DNA from: Drechmeria coniospora
Taxonomy: Eukaryota; Ascomycota; Sordariomycetes; Hypocreales; Ophiocordycipitaceae
Assembly (NCBI RefSeq): GCF_001625195.1
Contig: NC_054390.1
Span: 372,001 to 436,000, forward strand
Direction of reading: 5' to 3'
Length of the DNA stretch: 64,000 bases
Below the pieces are notes generated by a model that saw only the letters and a program-made list of their open reading frames with translations, did no database searches and was not told where the DNA came from. The position numbers and the translations under genes were made by a program. This document shows, one piece after another, positions 35,969 through 45,900 of this stretch (the stretch's first letter is position 1; the number at the start of each line of letters is the position of its first letter).

Positions 35969-36523
35969 ATGAGGCTTACCGACGCTCTCCTCTCGGTCAC
36001 TCTCGCCTCGGCAAGCGCCATTGACGGTACAGGCGCCTACGGCGCAGAGCTGAAGGAAAAATTCTACAAACCGGCGGCTGAATTTTTCTGGGACGTTGTT
36101 GGTCATAAGAACGAGCGACTTTCCACGAGTGTGCACAAATGGAACATGTCTCTTCATGCCGAACTGCAGCCGTACATAGATGCCAGGGTTCGGACTGAGC
36201 TCGAGCTCCTGCCCCATCTCGCCGACCTGAACGCCAAGCTTCCGGCCATTGTCGATAACATTCAGCTTGCCATCGTCCGTAGCAAGCCGTGGATTCAAAA
36301 TCAGCAGCAATGCGGCGACGCCAGAGTGGCCGTTTGCGATCTTCGAACCCAGTTGACCTTTTTTGCCGAGTTTATGGCCAATAGCCTCATGGTAACCAAC
36401 TGGAAGGCCGACCCGAGCGACGATGTCACGTCGAAGAAGGATGAGGTCGATGCAATCATGGCCAGGCTTACGCGGGAGTTTGAGGAAGGCGAGTGCATCG
36501 ATGGCAGGCCCGCGAATGAGTAG
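35969..36523 (+). CDS. Small predicted secreted protein, unknown function
   Basis: The 184-residue product starts at a Met followed by RLTDALLSVTLASASA, a convincing signal peptide. An in-frame Met at 35921 would add 16 residues (MTAFSSIPTFVPDSFI), which would also be hydrophobic. The mature part is helical-looking and charged, has only three Cys (two in QQCGDARVAVC, one in GECIDG), and ends DGRPANE. I recognise no domain. Codon use is GC-rich like the left half of the window and unlike the AT-rich adhesins around it. The gene sits in the one part of island B that has no counterpart in island A, flanked by GTAC-rich tracts. Small size, secretion and an isolated position in a repeat compartment fit an effector-like protein, but that is inference. 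Expression is not shown. Confidence 0.6.
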   Translation: MRLTDALLSVTLASASAIDGTGAYGAELKEKFYKPAAEFFWDVVGHKNERLSTSVHKWNMSLHAELQPYIDARVRTELELLPHLADLNAKLPAIVDNIQLAIVRSKPWIQNQQQCGDARVAVCDLRTQLTFFAEFMANSLMVTNWKADPSDDVTSKKDEVDAIMARLTREFEEGECIDGRPANE

Positions 36524-36781
36524 AGGCTGGAAGGGTAGCATTTGGAGGTTGGGCCGGTAGGGTTATATGGAGGGATTTCCTACATCGAGAATGGAGGCTT
36601 ATCTACAGCACACCTACTTGGTGTGTTCCCTAACGCTCGGCACTTTGCGCACGTGCTTGTGCTTGTAGCAAGTACTTGCAAGCACCGCAACGCGGCGTGC
36701 AAGTATGGAGTACGGTGTACAAGTGCTGCAAGTACAGTAGTTATGGCACATGTACTCGACGAGCAAGCACGGTACGTATTA

Positions 36782-37008
36782 TGTCGCGCCGACGCGTCAA
36801 CGGGCCTGTAACGGGGTTAAAGTCCGGGCAGTTGGTTACGTAACGGTGTCCACATTCTGCGCCTACGTAAGCAGGCACAGAGGACACCTGGTGGTTGGCA
36901 ACAACATCATCAAGAAGAACACCAATAGATTGATTCTGCCCATCTCACGATCCTTGATTCGTTGTAGCCCTAGTCCGGGCGAACCCCCTTTTTTCCTCTG
37001 TTGCATCA
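36782..37008 (+). mobile_element. Solo-LTR-like element, 225-bp family, copy 1
   Basis: 227 bp from TGTCGCGCCGACGCG to CTGTTGCATCA, flanked by perfect TATTA duplications. The second copy is inverted at 42022-42246. Confidence 0.82.
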
Positions 37009-37184
37009 TATTACCTGTGCGAGACCTCGGCCATCTTGACCTGTACGAGCATGTTCCTTCAGCATGTGCATGCTTGTGCGTGGATGCGTACACATTACCT
37101 GCTGCCATGTGCAAGTACGGTTCAGGCAATCCAAGCGGTGCAGGTATCAAGGCGAAACGGATGTTGGTTCTAGCATTCGGCACC

Positions 37185-37735
37185 GGCAAGCAGCACAGCA
37201 TCGGTGCTAGCAAGCAGCACAGCAACTGCACTGGCAAGCAGTGCAGCATCAACAGCAAGGAGTGCATTACTGATGCCAAGTACCTACTTACAGATGCCGA
37301 GCAAGCAGTGCAGCATCGGTGCTAGCAAGCAGCACAGCATCAACAGCAAGGAGTGCATTACTGATGCCAAGTACCTACTTACAGATGCCGAGCAAGCAGT
37401 GCAGCATCAGTGCTAGCAAGCAGTACAGCATCAGTGCTGGCAAGCAGTACGGAATCAGCAATGCACTCCTTGCTGTTGATGCTGCACTGGGTGCAAGTAC
37501 AGATGCTGAGCAAGCAGTGCAGCATCAGTGCTAGCAGGCAGTGCAGCATCAGTACTAGCAGGCAGCACAGCATCAGTGCTTGCAAGCAGCACAGCATCAG
37601 TGCTAGCAGGCAGTACAGCATCAGTGCTAGCAGGCAGCACAGCATCAGTGCTTGCACCCAGCATAGCATCAGTCCTTGCAGCATCAGTCCTTGCACCCAG
37701 CACAGCATCAGTCCTTGCAGCATCAGTCCTTGCAC
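37185..37735. repeat. 24-bp minisatellite cluster, island B right
   Basis: Blocks of the AGCAAGCAGTACAGCATCAG unit are interleaved with two copies of a 115-bp block (AACAGCAAGGAGTGCATTAC...CAAGCAGTGCAGC). One stretch (about 37457-37500) is the reverse complement of the AACAGCAAGGAGTGCATT block, so an inversion occurred inside the array. It ends in TCCTTGCA/CCCAGCACAGCATCAG units. Confidence 0.82.
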
Positions 37736-37914
37736 CCAGCACAGCACTACCTATTCCACAACTACCAAGACCACCCCCGCGCAACCCAGATACACCAGTT
37801 TGGGCGACAAGTCGTAACTGCTGCGGGGTGGCGCTGCAAGACCAGGGGCCGCTCGTGTTTGTGAGGTTCAACGTTCAATGTCTCTCACAATTGCTGTCCG
37901 CGTAATTACTTTTG

Positions 37915-38110
37915 CGCGCACTGGCGCACGTGACCCGGTGGCGTTGCACTGACTTGGCGATGCTGCACGTGACTTGGCGAGGCAGCACGTGACTTGGCGA
38001 GGCAGCACGTGGCTTGCGAGGCAGCACGTGGCTTGGCGACGATGCACGTGACTTGGCGACGCTGCACGTGATGACGCTGCACGTGACTTGGCGCCGTTGC
38101 ACGTCATAAT
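37915..38110. promoter_or_regulatory. Array of eight CACGTG (E-box/CDEI-like) sites
   Basis: Within about 200 bp the unit GCACGTGACTTGGCGA and variants provide eight CACGTG palindromes plus one CACGTC. Several read CACGTGAC, the exact complement of the GTCACGTG core bound by Cbf1-type bHLH proteins in yeasts. Island A has only three sites at the equivalent place (18030-18080), so the array expanded in island B. Whether it is regulatory is not shown. Confidence 0.55.
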
Positions 38111-38511
38111 GCGGGCTGGCTCATATGGGGCGCCAGTTCATCGCAGCGCTTGGGCAGCGCCCAGGTGAACATACGGCGTATAACCCCTTACAGCTACAAC
38201 CCAAATGCAACGGCTGTTGGTTCGGTTCTGTGGGAAACTGGTGATGGAGATCTCTTTCAATCAATCAAATTGCTACAAAGGGAGGAAAGGAGGTTGCAGT
38301 ACGGAGTAACGCGACCAACTCATCCCCTCTTTAGCGCGCGGGGTGCGCTTACGTAATCCTAGTCCTGGCATCCAATAGGCGCACGGGTACCCGTGCATCC
38401 AATATTACAGGAATATGTTGCACAAAAAATGGGCCGCCACAGTCCATGTGGACTGGTAGGTGCTATATGCGATATAATATCATGTAGGCGCTATTTACTT
38501 TTAGCAATTGA

Positions 38512-39024
38512 GTTCGCCAGAGTAATAATATTAATACTCTGTGGGCATAAATAGCCGTACTTGCCTTGCACTTTAGTTGGAAGAAACAATCGCATTTGTT
38601 TGTATAATTTGGTACTACCAAATTTGTACTCTTATCCAGTTACTAGCTGGTTGTTATGGAGTCACTAGTACTACCAGTATCTAGTGGTCGGAAATAGTTG
38701 TTAAGAAATCTACAGAACTCTAACTCTCCAAGGCATTAGAGTACTTATACTCCAATGCCTGCTTAGTCATAGGGTGCAAGTCACGTGCGCTAGAACGTGA
38801 CTCTATCCTTGGACATAGCTCCGTTAGGCAAAGCCTAGTATCATAACATCGCCTAGTATCATAACATCGCCTAGTATCATAACATCGCCAAAGTAATAAT
38901 ATTAATATTAATACTCTGTGGGCATAAATAGCCGTACTTGCCTTGCACTTTAGTTGGAAGAAATAATCGCATTCGTTTGTATAATTTGGTGCTACTAAAT
39001 TTGTACTCTTATCCAGTTACTGGC
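38512..39024. repeat. 140-bp direct duplication with an 18-bp triplicate between
   Basis: GTAATAATATTAATACTCTG through TCTTATCCAGTTACT(A/G)GCTGG occurs at about 38520-38655 and 38890-39024. Between them GCCTAGTATCATAACATC is repeated three times (about 38833-38887). The duplicated part includes the start region of the inverted dispersed element. Confidence 0.82.
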
Positions 39025-39290
39025 TGGTACCCATTTTGCTGATACTAACAGCGTGATTGATTCCCTGGTCCGCGCGATATACTTCGACTACCCCCACTTC
39101 TTGCGCACCCGAATTGCAAGAGTTCTCTTGCTGTTGCTGTTGCTGTTCCTGCTGCTAGTACCATTAGCATTCTTGTTATTGTTATTACCTTCCTCTTGCT
39201 CGTATATAGCAGTAATAATATCCAATATTGCTTCCTGCTAGGCTTGCGTTGGCCAGAAAGACTACCCAAATAGGATACTATCCTGTGTGT
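38945..39290 (-). mobile_element. Dispersed element, inverted and rearranged copy
   Basis: Reverse-complement landmarks of the 32572-33329 element are present: ATTCGTTTGTATAATTTGG, CCAGTTACTGGCTGGTACCC, GATTGATTCCCTGGTCCGCG, CTTCTTGCGCACCCGAATTG and, after a diverged CTGTTGCTG-rich stretch, AGACTACCCAAATAGGATAC. A further fragment of the 3' part continues to about 39480. Confidence 0.55.
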
Positions 39291-39778
39291 GTTGCTACTT
39301 GCAACACCTGGCGGCAGTACTACTGCCAGCCAATATACTACCGCTGTACTGCACTGCACGTACAAGTAGTATATCGAGTTGACGAATTGTTCTTGCAATG
39401 CGACTTCTCCTTGCTCCGACTTGGTACAACTGACGGCAGTACTACTGCTAGCCAATTTACTACTGTCGTACGTCTCGTGCAAGTAGTACTTGGTCGACCA
39501 AGCAAGATTATTAATCGGACCGTTAAAGAAATACGTATGCAGAAATGAAAGATGCTCAATTTCGCGTAGGATATAATATTGTTTGTACTGTAATTGTAGC
39601 TATCTACTTCCATAAGTAGTTGTAAGCATAAATACTCTAACCGAAGATACGAAAAGGTACAAGTACAGTAGTTGTAAAAACAAAAAAGGTCCAAGTACTA
39701 TATGGTATATACAGTACAGTAATAGCTTAATTGGCAAGTCTATTAAGGGTTACCTTCGTATGGAGAAATTTTAAAAGT

Positions 39779-40724
39779 CTTGCAATTTGCGTACAAGTAT
39801 AGTGGAAGTGTATCGCACGGACCAGGGAATGAATCACGCTGTTAGCAACAGCATAGGAGGCATCAGTTAGTAACTGGGCAAGAGTGCAAATTTGGGCATG
39901 TCAAATTATACAGAAGAATACGATTATTCTATTAAGTGGAGTACAAGGGAAACAGGACTATTGAAGCTTGTAGGGTAATACCTTGATGGCCTTGTACGCA
40001 TGGGTCAAGGTTGTAGCTGCCGTTATAACATGCGCTTATATGAGCCTGTTAGGGCTGGTGGCTAGTCCATTGTATTGTACAGGAGGTTACCTGTTCAGTC
40101 ATTCCTGCACTATAGTTGAAATTGCTAGCAGTAGTACTGCTAACTGGCAACGGCTAGTATCAGTTAAGAGAATGGCAATCGGTAGTCCGATCAATTGGCT
40201 CAGGGATTCGACTGGATACTACTCGTATAGGTCGTACAGTAGTAGTAGATTGGCTGGCTGTAGTACTGCCGCTAGTTGCTCCCAGTCGTAGTAAGGAGAG
40301 ACTGAATACTACTCGTATAGGTCGTACAGTAGTAGTGATTGGCTGGCTGTAGTACTGCCGCTAGTTGCTCCCAGTCGTAGTAAGGAGAGACTGGATACTA
40401 CTCGTATAGGTCGTACAGTAGCAGTAGATTGATTGGCTGGCCGTAGTACTGCCGCTAGTTGCTCCAAGTCGTAGTAAGGAGAGACTGGATACTACTCGTA
40501 TAGGTCGTACAGTAGCAGTAGATTGGCTGGCCGTAGTACTGCGCTAGTTGCTCCCAGTCGTAGTAAGGAGACATGGTATATTGTATGCTATTGGTCAACT
40601 CGATATACTTACTTATACTCGCGGTATAGTATGGTATATTGGCTAGCAGTAGTACTGCTAGCGGTTACTGCTAGTAGTAGTGTATCCTATTTGGGTAGTC
40701 TTACAGTCTTACTATTATTTTAAC
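39779..40724 (+). mobile_element. Dispersed element, copy 2, with internal expansion
   Basis: It starts CTTGCAATTTGCGTACAAG and ends CTATTTGGGTAGTC...TTAAC. Compared with other copies it is longer because of the 90-94 bp tandem array at 40211-40572. Confidence 0.62.
40211..40572. repeat. Four-copy 90-94 bp tandem repeat within the dispersed element
   Basis: Units start ACTG(G/A)ATACTACTCGTATAGG at about 40211, 40301, 40390 and 40484 and end AGTCGTAGTAAGGAGAG. The other copies of the element have a single unit. Confidence 0.9.
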
Positions 40725-40919
40725 AAGAAGCATTCCATATGACTCGACAATGACCGCAATCAGGGCATTCTACACGAGTACGAGCAGAGCGATAACAAAA
40801 ACTATGGCAGGATATTGCGCAGGGTTCGAGTTTATGGTAATTAAAAGAGATGTAGGTTTTCTTCTGCAGCGGGACTTGAAGAAAACTAAAATCATTTCGA
40901 AAATCAACTAATAATATGT

Positions 40920-41054
40920 TGCAACACATATGGGGAGGTGTGCCCATACGGACAATAGACCAGTTAACCGTTGGACTAAATGGCCAAACTGTCAAAAGAT
41001 CCGCCAGTATCCGCACTTAGTTATAAGGCCTGCACGCCTGTGGCGCGCCTTACA
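40920..41054 (+). mobile_element. Solo-LTR-like element, 160-bp family, copy 4 (internally deleted)
   Basis: 135 bp, TGCAACACATATGGGG to GGCGCGCCTTACA, flanked by perfect TATGT duplications. It lacks about 25 bp (the GTGCGGGTACTGCACC segment) relative to other copies. Confidence 0.82.
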
Positions 41055-41254
41055 TATGTCATATCTTTACACTTTACTACTCGAGCTAGCTCTGGTTAAA
41101 GAAAGTCGTTGACTCAAACAAGAATACGAAGCGTCACATAGCCTATAATAAGAATACATAGGTATAGTAATGGATCCACGTGGTGCCGCTTGAGAGCCTA
41201 ACTCGCTGTCGTACCTCGTATAATATCCTGACATTCAAGTCTAGACTCGTCTAG

Positions 41255-41539
41255 ACCAAGAATGAAAGCAACAATCATAGCATTAACTCCATCGAAAAAG
41301 AGTATATAACTGACCCCCTCTCAGAATACAAGTTTGCTGCATCGGAGATTCATAAACCAATTAGCAGCATCCTTTACCCCTATCGAGTCCCAATAGAATC
41401 CTATACAACAGAAAATATGCGCAGTCCCTGGATTTGGGTCTGTATACTCCCTGCCTGCTTGGCAATGATTCATATATCATTACCCGACGAGCCATATCGA
41501 CTAGAAGTAGAGGCGGTCGAACCCAAACTGGAGAATTAA
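41255..41539 (+). other. 95-codon open frame without a start, unknown
   Basis: A stop-bounded frame reads KEYITDPLSEYKFAASEIHK, then continues with PYRVPIESYT and SPWIWVCILP to LEVEAVEPKLEN. Its composition is less repetitive than its neighbours and looks protein-like, but it lacks an initiating Met at the front and I recognise no domain. It could be a gene fragment. Confidence 0.25.
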
Positions 41540-41695
41540 GGACAACAGCCAGTACTTACAGCACTCTATAAAGTCTAGGCATATGTGGCGGAAAACAAGG
41601 AAAAACGCTGCGAGCAACGCATAGTTATTGGAAACTGACTAGAGAGGGGAGAGGAAGAGGACTAGTACGGGCAATTCAATAGGATATACTTTATG

Positions 41696-41878
41696 TGCTG
41701 GAAAGTTCTGGGGGAAACTGGTAATAACAAGAGATCTCTTTTCAATGGATTCAATTTGGTACGAAAGGAGGGAAAAGAGGCTGCATTCATGCGGTCACTT
41801 TTATCCTCTCCGTAATCATGCGCCACACGATTACGTGATCCTAGTCTACAATTGGTCACTATATACACACAACACACA
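41696..41878 (+). mobile_element. Solo-LTR-like element, 185-205 bp family, copy 2
   Basis: 183 bp from TGCTGGAAAGTTCTGGGGGA to CACAACACACA, flanked by perfect TTATG duplications. The core (GGGAAACTGGTAA, GATCTCTTTTCAATGG, TTACGTGATCCTAGTC) is also found in the right ends of GC islands A and B. Confidence 0.82.
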
Positions 41879-41883
41879 TTATG

Positions 41884-42578
41884 AATAATGTATGGTTCGA
41901 AATTTTGTGCTCGGCGGTGTTAATTTTACTATTATTACTTATGGCTACTTTATTGCTAATATCTCTGGCACTTATACATTCTGTAACCCTGCTGGCGTTA
42001 ACAGCGGGTGTGATGATATTGTGATGCAACAGTGGAAAAGGGGGTCCGCCTGGACTAGGGCTACTACGAATCAAGGATCGTGAGATGGGTCAGAATCAAC
42101 CTATTGGTGTTCTTCTTGATGCTCTTGTTGCCAACCACCAGGTGTCCTTTGGGCCTGCTTAAATAGGCGCAAATGTAGACACCGTTACGTAACTAACTAC
42201 CCGTACTTTAACCCCGTTGCAGGCCCGTTGGCGCGTCGGCGCAACATATTAATAACCTTTATGTTGGATCGCAGGCTGCATTTCCCTGTACCAACCCAGT
42301 AGCTCCATTCCCGGGACAGACACCGATTCTCGCATGCAAATATAATACTGCCGTAACATGTACCGGTTGGAATGGGGGTTTTGGTATCCAATTCGCTCTG
42401 TATTTGGAAATATTGTCCGTGCATCTGGCTTGCAAATTAGAGTAACATATCCAGGCGCGACATCGGCACAGGAAGTTCCGGCAGACAGTCTTGCTGCAGC
42501 GCTTTGTCCGGACACAATTGTAACAAGAACTATTACTACAGGTACCCGGATGGGTACAACCGATTCTATTTTTCAAGT
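41884..42578 (+). pseudogene. GLEYA-domain adhesin remnant split by a solo LTR
   Basis: The left part reads GGVNFTIITYGYFIANISGT and YTFCNPAGVNSGCDDI, the core of a GLEYA/PA14-like fold. The frame then enters the 225-bp element. After it NLYVGSQAAFPC and TCTGWNGGFG follow. Deleting the element plus one TATT(G/A) copy joins these in frame. A one-base shift near 42378 then leads to YPIRSVFGNIVRASGLQIRV, the usual end of such domains, and Thr-rich CPDTIVTRTITTG sequence up to a dispersed-element fragment at 42579. Two lesions and missing ends make it non-functional. It is a paralogue of the GLEYA domain at 31380-32122. Confidence 0.82.
42022..42246 (-). mobile_element. Solo-LTR-like element, 225-bp family, copy 2, inside the GLEYA remnant
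   Basis: 225 bp. On the minus strand it runs TGTTGCGCCGACGCGCC to CTGTTGCATCA. The flanks on the plus strand are TATTG and TATTA, a 5-bp duplication with one transition. Confidence 0.82.
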
Positions 42579-42865
42579 AAGGTGCAGGGAAGCACGGCTA
42601 TTTATGCCTACATGGTGGTATCTCAATAACCTTGTAGGTCCAGGTTGTGCCTGTGCAGTCGTACCATGGTTTGATTGCCTGCAGTAGTACTTGCCGCCAG
42701 TCGCTCCGAGTCGTAGTTCGGAGAAGAAGTATCTTGTATACTATCAGTCAACTCAATATACTTACATATACTCGCAGTATAGTATAGAATGTTTGCTAGT
42801 AGTAGTACTGCTAGCAGTTGCTACTAGCAGCAGCAACAATACGATACCATCTTATTGCTACTAAA
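42579..42865 (+). mobile_element. Dispersed element, partial copy
   Basis: Shares GTGCA(G/A)GGAAGCACGGCTATTT, CCTTGTAGGTCCAG, CCATGGTTTGATTGCC and the AGTCGCTCCGAGTCGTAG 3' part with 62310-62750, then fades out before the CTATTTGGGTAGTC end. Confidence 0.6.
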
Positions 42866-42957
42866 AAGGGTCCATAGAGTAGGACTGCAGAGCGAATTCC
42901 AGGAGTAGAAAATCATTTTTCGAGGAAAAAAACAGCGTCAATATGGCGTGTATAGCT

Positions 42958-45900
42958 CTAGGAGCAAATAAGACTAGAAGCTCCAGGGTCAAATGAAGAA
43001 TGATAATAGATAGTAAGTTTATCAGCTCCAACAGCATGAGTAATCACATTAGCCAAAGTATACGAAGTAAGAAGCGACTGATCCGTAATATAAATATTAA
43101 TGTTCCACGGATAGATATATGGTGCACCTCCAATAAACGATACAGTATTTGGTCTAGCTGAGGCGCATTCATCAGAGCCTGAGCAGACACAATTTGGACC
43201 AGCAAACGCAAACGGCAGCCAAATAGAGCTTTGCCCTTGAATATTCGGACTCGTAAGAATAGTCTCAATACCAAATTCTGATATAGCAGTACTACCCGGG
43301 CAGCCAAGTAGCGATTTCGGACTAGGCGTAATTCCATCAATAACTAGACCTGAAGTACAGAAAGGAAATTTGAATAAAGGATAATATAGGTAAAGCGATC
43401 CAAGATAGGGGGCACAGCCAGTATTAGTAACAACTATTGTCTGGTTATTTTTGACAGCATAGCTGAGTATTGGCAGGGGTTGTATTTCCGCTGTTGCATT
43501 GCTAGCGCCAGCAGCGGTCGCTGTAATTAATGCTGGATTTCCTGCAGAGGGAGAAAATGTAATTACTGGGAGAGCTACCAATCCTGATCCATCTGACACG
43601 CCAGTATACGTTTGTGTTCCGTCAGGAAATGTATTACCAGCGGGAAGACTTATAGTAACCGCTACTCCAGGAGCTGCGGATCCGCCTTGCGTTACGAGTA
43701 CTATAACACCGGCAACAGAACATCCGCCCTGATAGAGAGATCGGCTGAATGCTAATACCGGGGTTGGAGTTCTAATAACAATAGTACCCGGATTAGTTCC
43801 GCTAGGGGGGATAGTGGTAGTAGTAGTTCCAAGACCAGTCCACGGCTGCGTCGTTACTACATAACTATAAGGGGTCTGAATTATAATAGTACCGGGAACA
43901 GTACCACTAGGTGGAACAGTAGTAGTCGTAGTTCCAAGACCAGTCCACGTCTTCGTTGTTACTATGTAGCTCTGAGGAGTCTGAATAATAATTGTACCGG
44001 GAATAGTACCACTAGGCGGAACAGTAGTAGTAGTTGTTCCAAGACCAGTCCACGTCTGCGTTGTTACTACGTAGCTCTGAGGAGTCTGAATAATAATAGT
44101 CCCGGGAATAGTACCACTAGGCGGAACAGTAGTAGTTGTCGTTCCAAGACCGGTCCATGTCTGCGTCGTTAATACATAGCTCTGAGGAGTCTGAATAATA
44201 ATAGTCCCGGGAATAGTACCACTAGGTGGAACAGTAGTAGTCGTAGTTCCAAGACCAGTCCATGTCTTCGTTGTTACTACGTAACTCTCAGGAGTCTGAA
44301 TAATAATAGTACCGGGAAGAGTACCACTAGGTGGAACAGTAGTAGTCGTAGTTTCAAGACCAGTCCACGTCTTCGTTGTTACTACGTAGCTCTGAGGAGT
44401 CTGAATAATAATAGTCCCGGGAATAGTACCACTAGGCGGAACAGTAGTAGTTGTCGTTCCAAGACCGGTCCATGTCTGCGTCGTTAATACATAGCTCTGA
44501 GGAGTCTGAATAATAATTGTACCGGGAATAGTACCACTAGGAGGAACAGTAGTAGTCGTAGTTCCAAGACCAGTCCACGTCTGCGTTGTTACTACGTAGC
44601 TCTGAGGAGTCTGAATAATAATAGTACCGGGAAGAGTACCACTGGGTAGAACAGTAGTAGTCGTAGTTCCAACACCAGTCCACGTCTTCGTTGTTACTAC
44701 GTAGCTCTGAGGAGTCTGAATAATAATAGTCCCGGGAATAGTACCACTAGGCGGAACAGTAGTAGTTGTCGTTCCAAGACCGGTCCATGTCTGCGTCGTT
44801 AATACATAGCTCTGAGGAGTCTGAATAATAATAGTCCCGGGAATAGTACCACTAGGAGGAACAGTAGTAGTCGTAGTTCCAAGACCAGTCCATGTCTTCG
44901 TTGTTACTACATAACTCTCAGGAGTCTGAATAATAATAGTACCGGGAAGAGTACCACTAGGTGGAACAGTAGTAGTCGTAGTTCCAAGACCAGTCCATGT
45001 CTGCGTTATTACTACATACGTCTGAGGAGTCTGAATAATAATTGTACCGGGAATAGTACCACTAGGCGGAACAGTAGTAGTCGTTGTTCCAAGACCAGTC
45101 CACGTCTGCGTTGTTACTATATACGTCTGAGGAGTCTGAATAATAATAGTACCGGGAATAGTTCCACTAGGAGGAACAGTAGTAGTCGTAGTTCCAAGAC
45201 CAGTCCACGTCTGCGTCGTTAATACATAGCTCTGAGGAGTCTGAATAATAATAGTACCGGGAAGAGTAGCACTAGGTGGAATAGTAGTAGTAGTCGTTCC
45301 AAGACCAGTCCACGTCTGCGTTGTTACTACATAGCTCTGAGGAGTCTGAATAATTATAGTACCAGGAATGGTACCACTAGGCGGAACAGTAGTAGTTGTC
45401 GTTCCAAGACCAGTCCACGTCTGCGTTGTTACTACGTAGCTTTCAGGAATCTGAATAATAATAGTCCCAGGAAGAGTACCACTAGGCGGAACAGTAGTAG
45501 TCGTCGTTCCAAGACCAGTCCACGTCTGCGTTGTTACTATATAGCTCTGAGGAGTCTGAATAATAATAGTACCGGGAAGGGTACCACTAGGCGGAACAGT
45601 AGTTGTCGTAGTTCCAAGACCAGTCCACGTCTGCGTTGTTACTACGTAGCTCTGAGGAGTTTGAATGACAATGGTACCAGGGATCGTGCTGATTGGTGAA
45701 ATCGTGTACGTTGTAATATATGTACCAGTCCATGGCTGTGACGTTGTTACGTAGCTATTTGAAGTATACGTAGCGATACTGGTTGTAGTTACTATAATCC
45801 TTGTAGGACAGACTCCTACGCAATCAGAGGATGGAGGAATAGTGCTAGTACCCGGCGTAGGTCCCAATGTCGACTCAGTAGTAAATCCGCCGGGAACAGT

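Larger units (their letters stand above)
34609..38550. mobile_element. GC-rich repeat island B
   Basis: This 3.9-kb island begins abruptly within an adhesin remnant and shares both termini with island A (16078-18490). The first 590 bp are homologous to island A up to about 35195. The interior then differs: it carries a secreted-protein gene (35969-36523), a GTAC-rich tract, a 225-bp LTR-like insertion and amplified minisatellites. The right 350 bp again match island A. It may be a large cargo-carrying non-autonomous element or a subtelomeric module. No mobility gene is visible. Confidence 0.6.
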
